Positions 63,857 to 64,000 of a DNA stretch of 64,000 nt are shown piece by piece (position 1 is the first letter of the stretch; each line of letters opens with the position of its first letter). The notes below the pieces were generated by a model that saw nothing but the letters and a program-made list of their open reading frames with translations, was not told where the DNA came from and did not search any database. Location: the NCBI GenBank assembly GCA_005281725.1, contig SSBO01000012.1, forward strand, positions 17,258,603 through 17,322,602, in the 5' to 3' direction. Position numbers and translations under genes: made by a program. The stretch comes from Wuchereria bancrofti (lineage: Eukaryota > Nematoda > Chromadorea > Rhabditida > Onchocercidae).

Positions 63857-64000
63857 GTAAGTAGAATTGAAATTTTTACGGGAGTATGATAAACGGCAAT
63901 CCTAGGATGACATTGACATGAATGGATCATAACGACTGAATGAAGGTGAAGATGGAAAAGTCGATTAATTTATGCGTCTAATTGATTTGAGAAAAAATTT

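Overview
The window looks like nuclear DNA of a filarial-type nematode. It is AT-rich, its genes are split into short exons with nematode splice signals (ttttcag acceptors, gtaagt or gtatgt donors), and the best matches are animal genes with nematode counterparts. Most single-frame ORFs here are only exons, so I assembled genes by joining exons whose splice phases agree. Family names come from recall of conserved motifs; no search was run.

Layout. 1-1672 (+) is the 3' end of a LIN-12/Notch-type receptor (last ankyrin repeats and C-tail). 4053-10698 (-) holds two kinetochore genes in tandem: a Zwilch homologue (12 exons, 588 aa) and, downstream on the same strand, a Mis12 homologue (4 exons, 193 aa), with a small unrecognised gene between them. 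From 11905 to 42281 there is a roughly 15-kb unit present twice in tandem, with a single N exactly at the seam (26731). Each unit carries a polytopic membrane-protein gene (-), a small membrane-protein gene (+), a degenerate multi-exon gene (+), a second multi-pass membrane gene (+) and an NTF2-like/DUF4440 gene (+). The copies decay reciprocally: the minus-strand gene is broken in copy 1 and readable in copy 2, while the second membrane gene is intact in copy 1 and frameshifted in copy 2. A 3.6-kb block of apparently perfect identity lies inside otherwise diverged copies.

43.4 kb holds a (TAGA)n array. 47.6 kb has a possible small secreted protein. 49.4-53.8 kb is a rhodopsin-family neuropeptide receptor with frame breaks; its 3' half is again present twice around a single N (52606). 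55.8-60.2 kb (-) is the C-terminal two thirds of an NR5A nuclear receptor (nhr-25/FTZ-F1), including hinge, ligand-binding domain and AF-2 helix; its zinc fingers lie beyond the window or in unrecognised exons. A plus-strand gene begins at 63779 behind a GC palindrome and CCAAT box.

The main points for a reader are: the pairing of two kinetochore subunits in one co-oriented cluster; the two tandem duplications joined at single Ns, which may be unmerged haplotypes rather than real paralogues; and the pattern of decay between copies. I did not find a convincingly new biological system.
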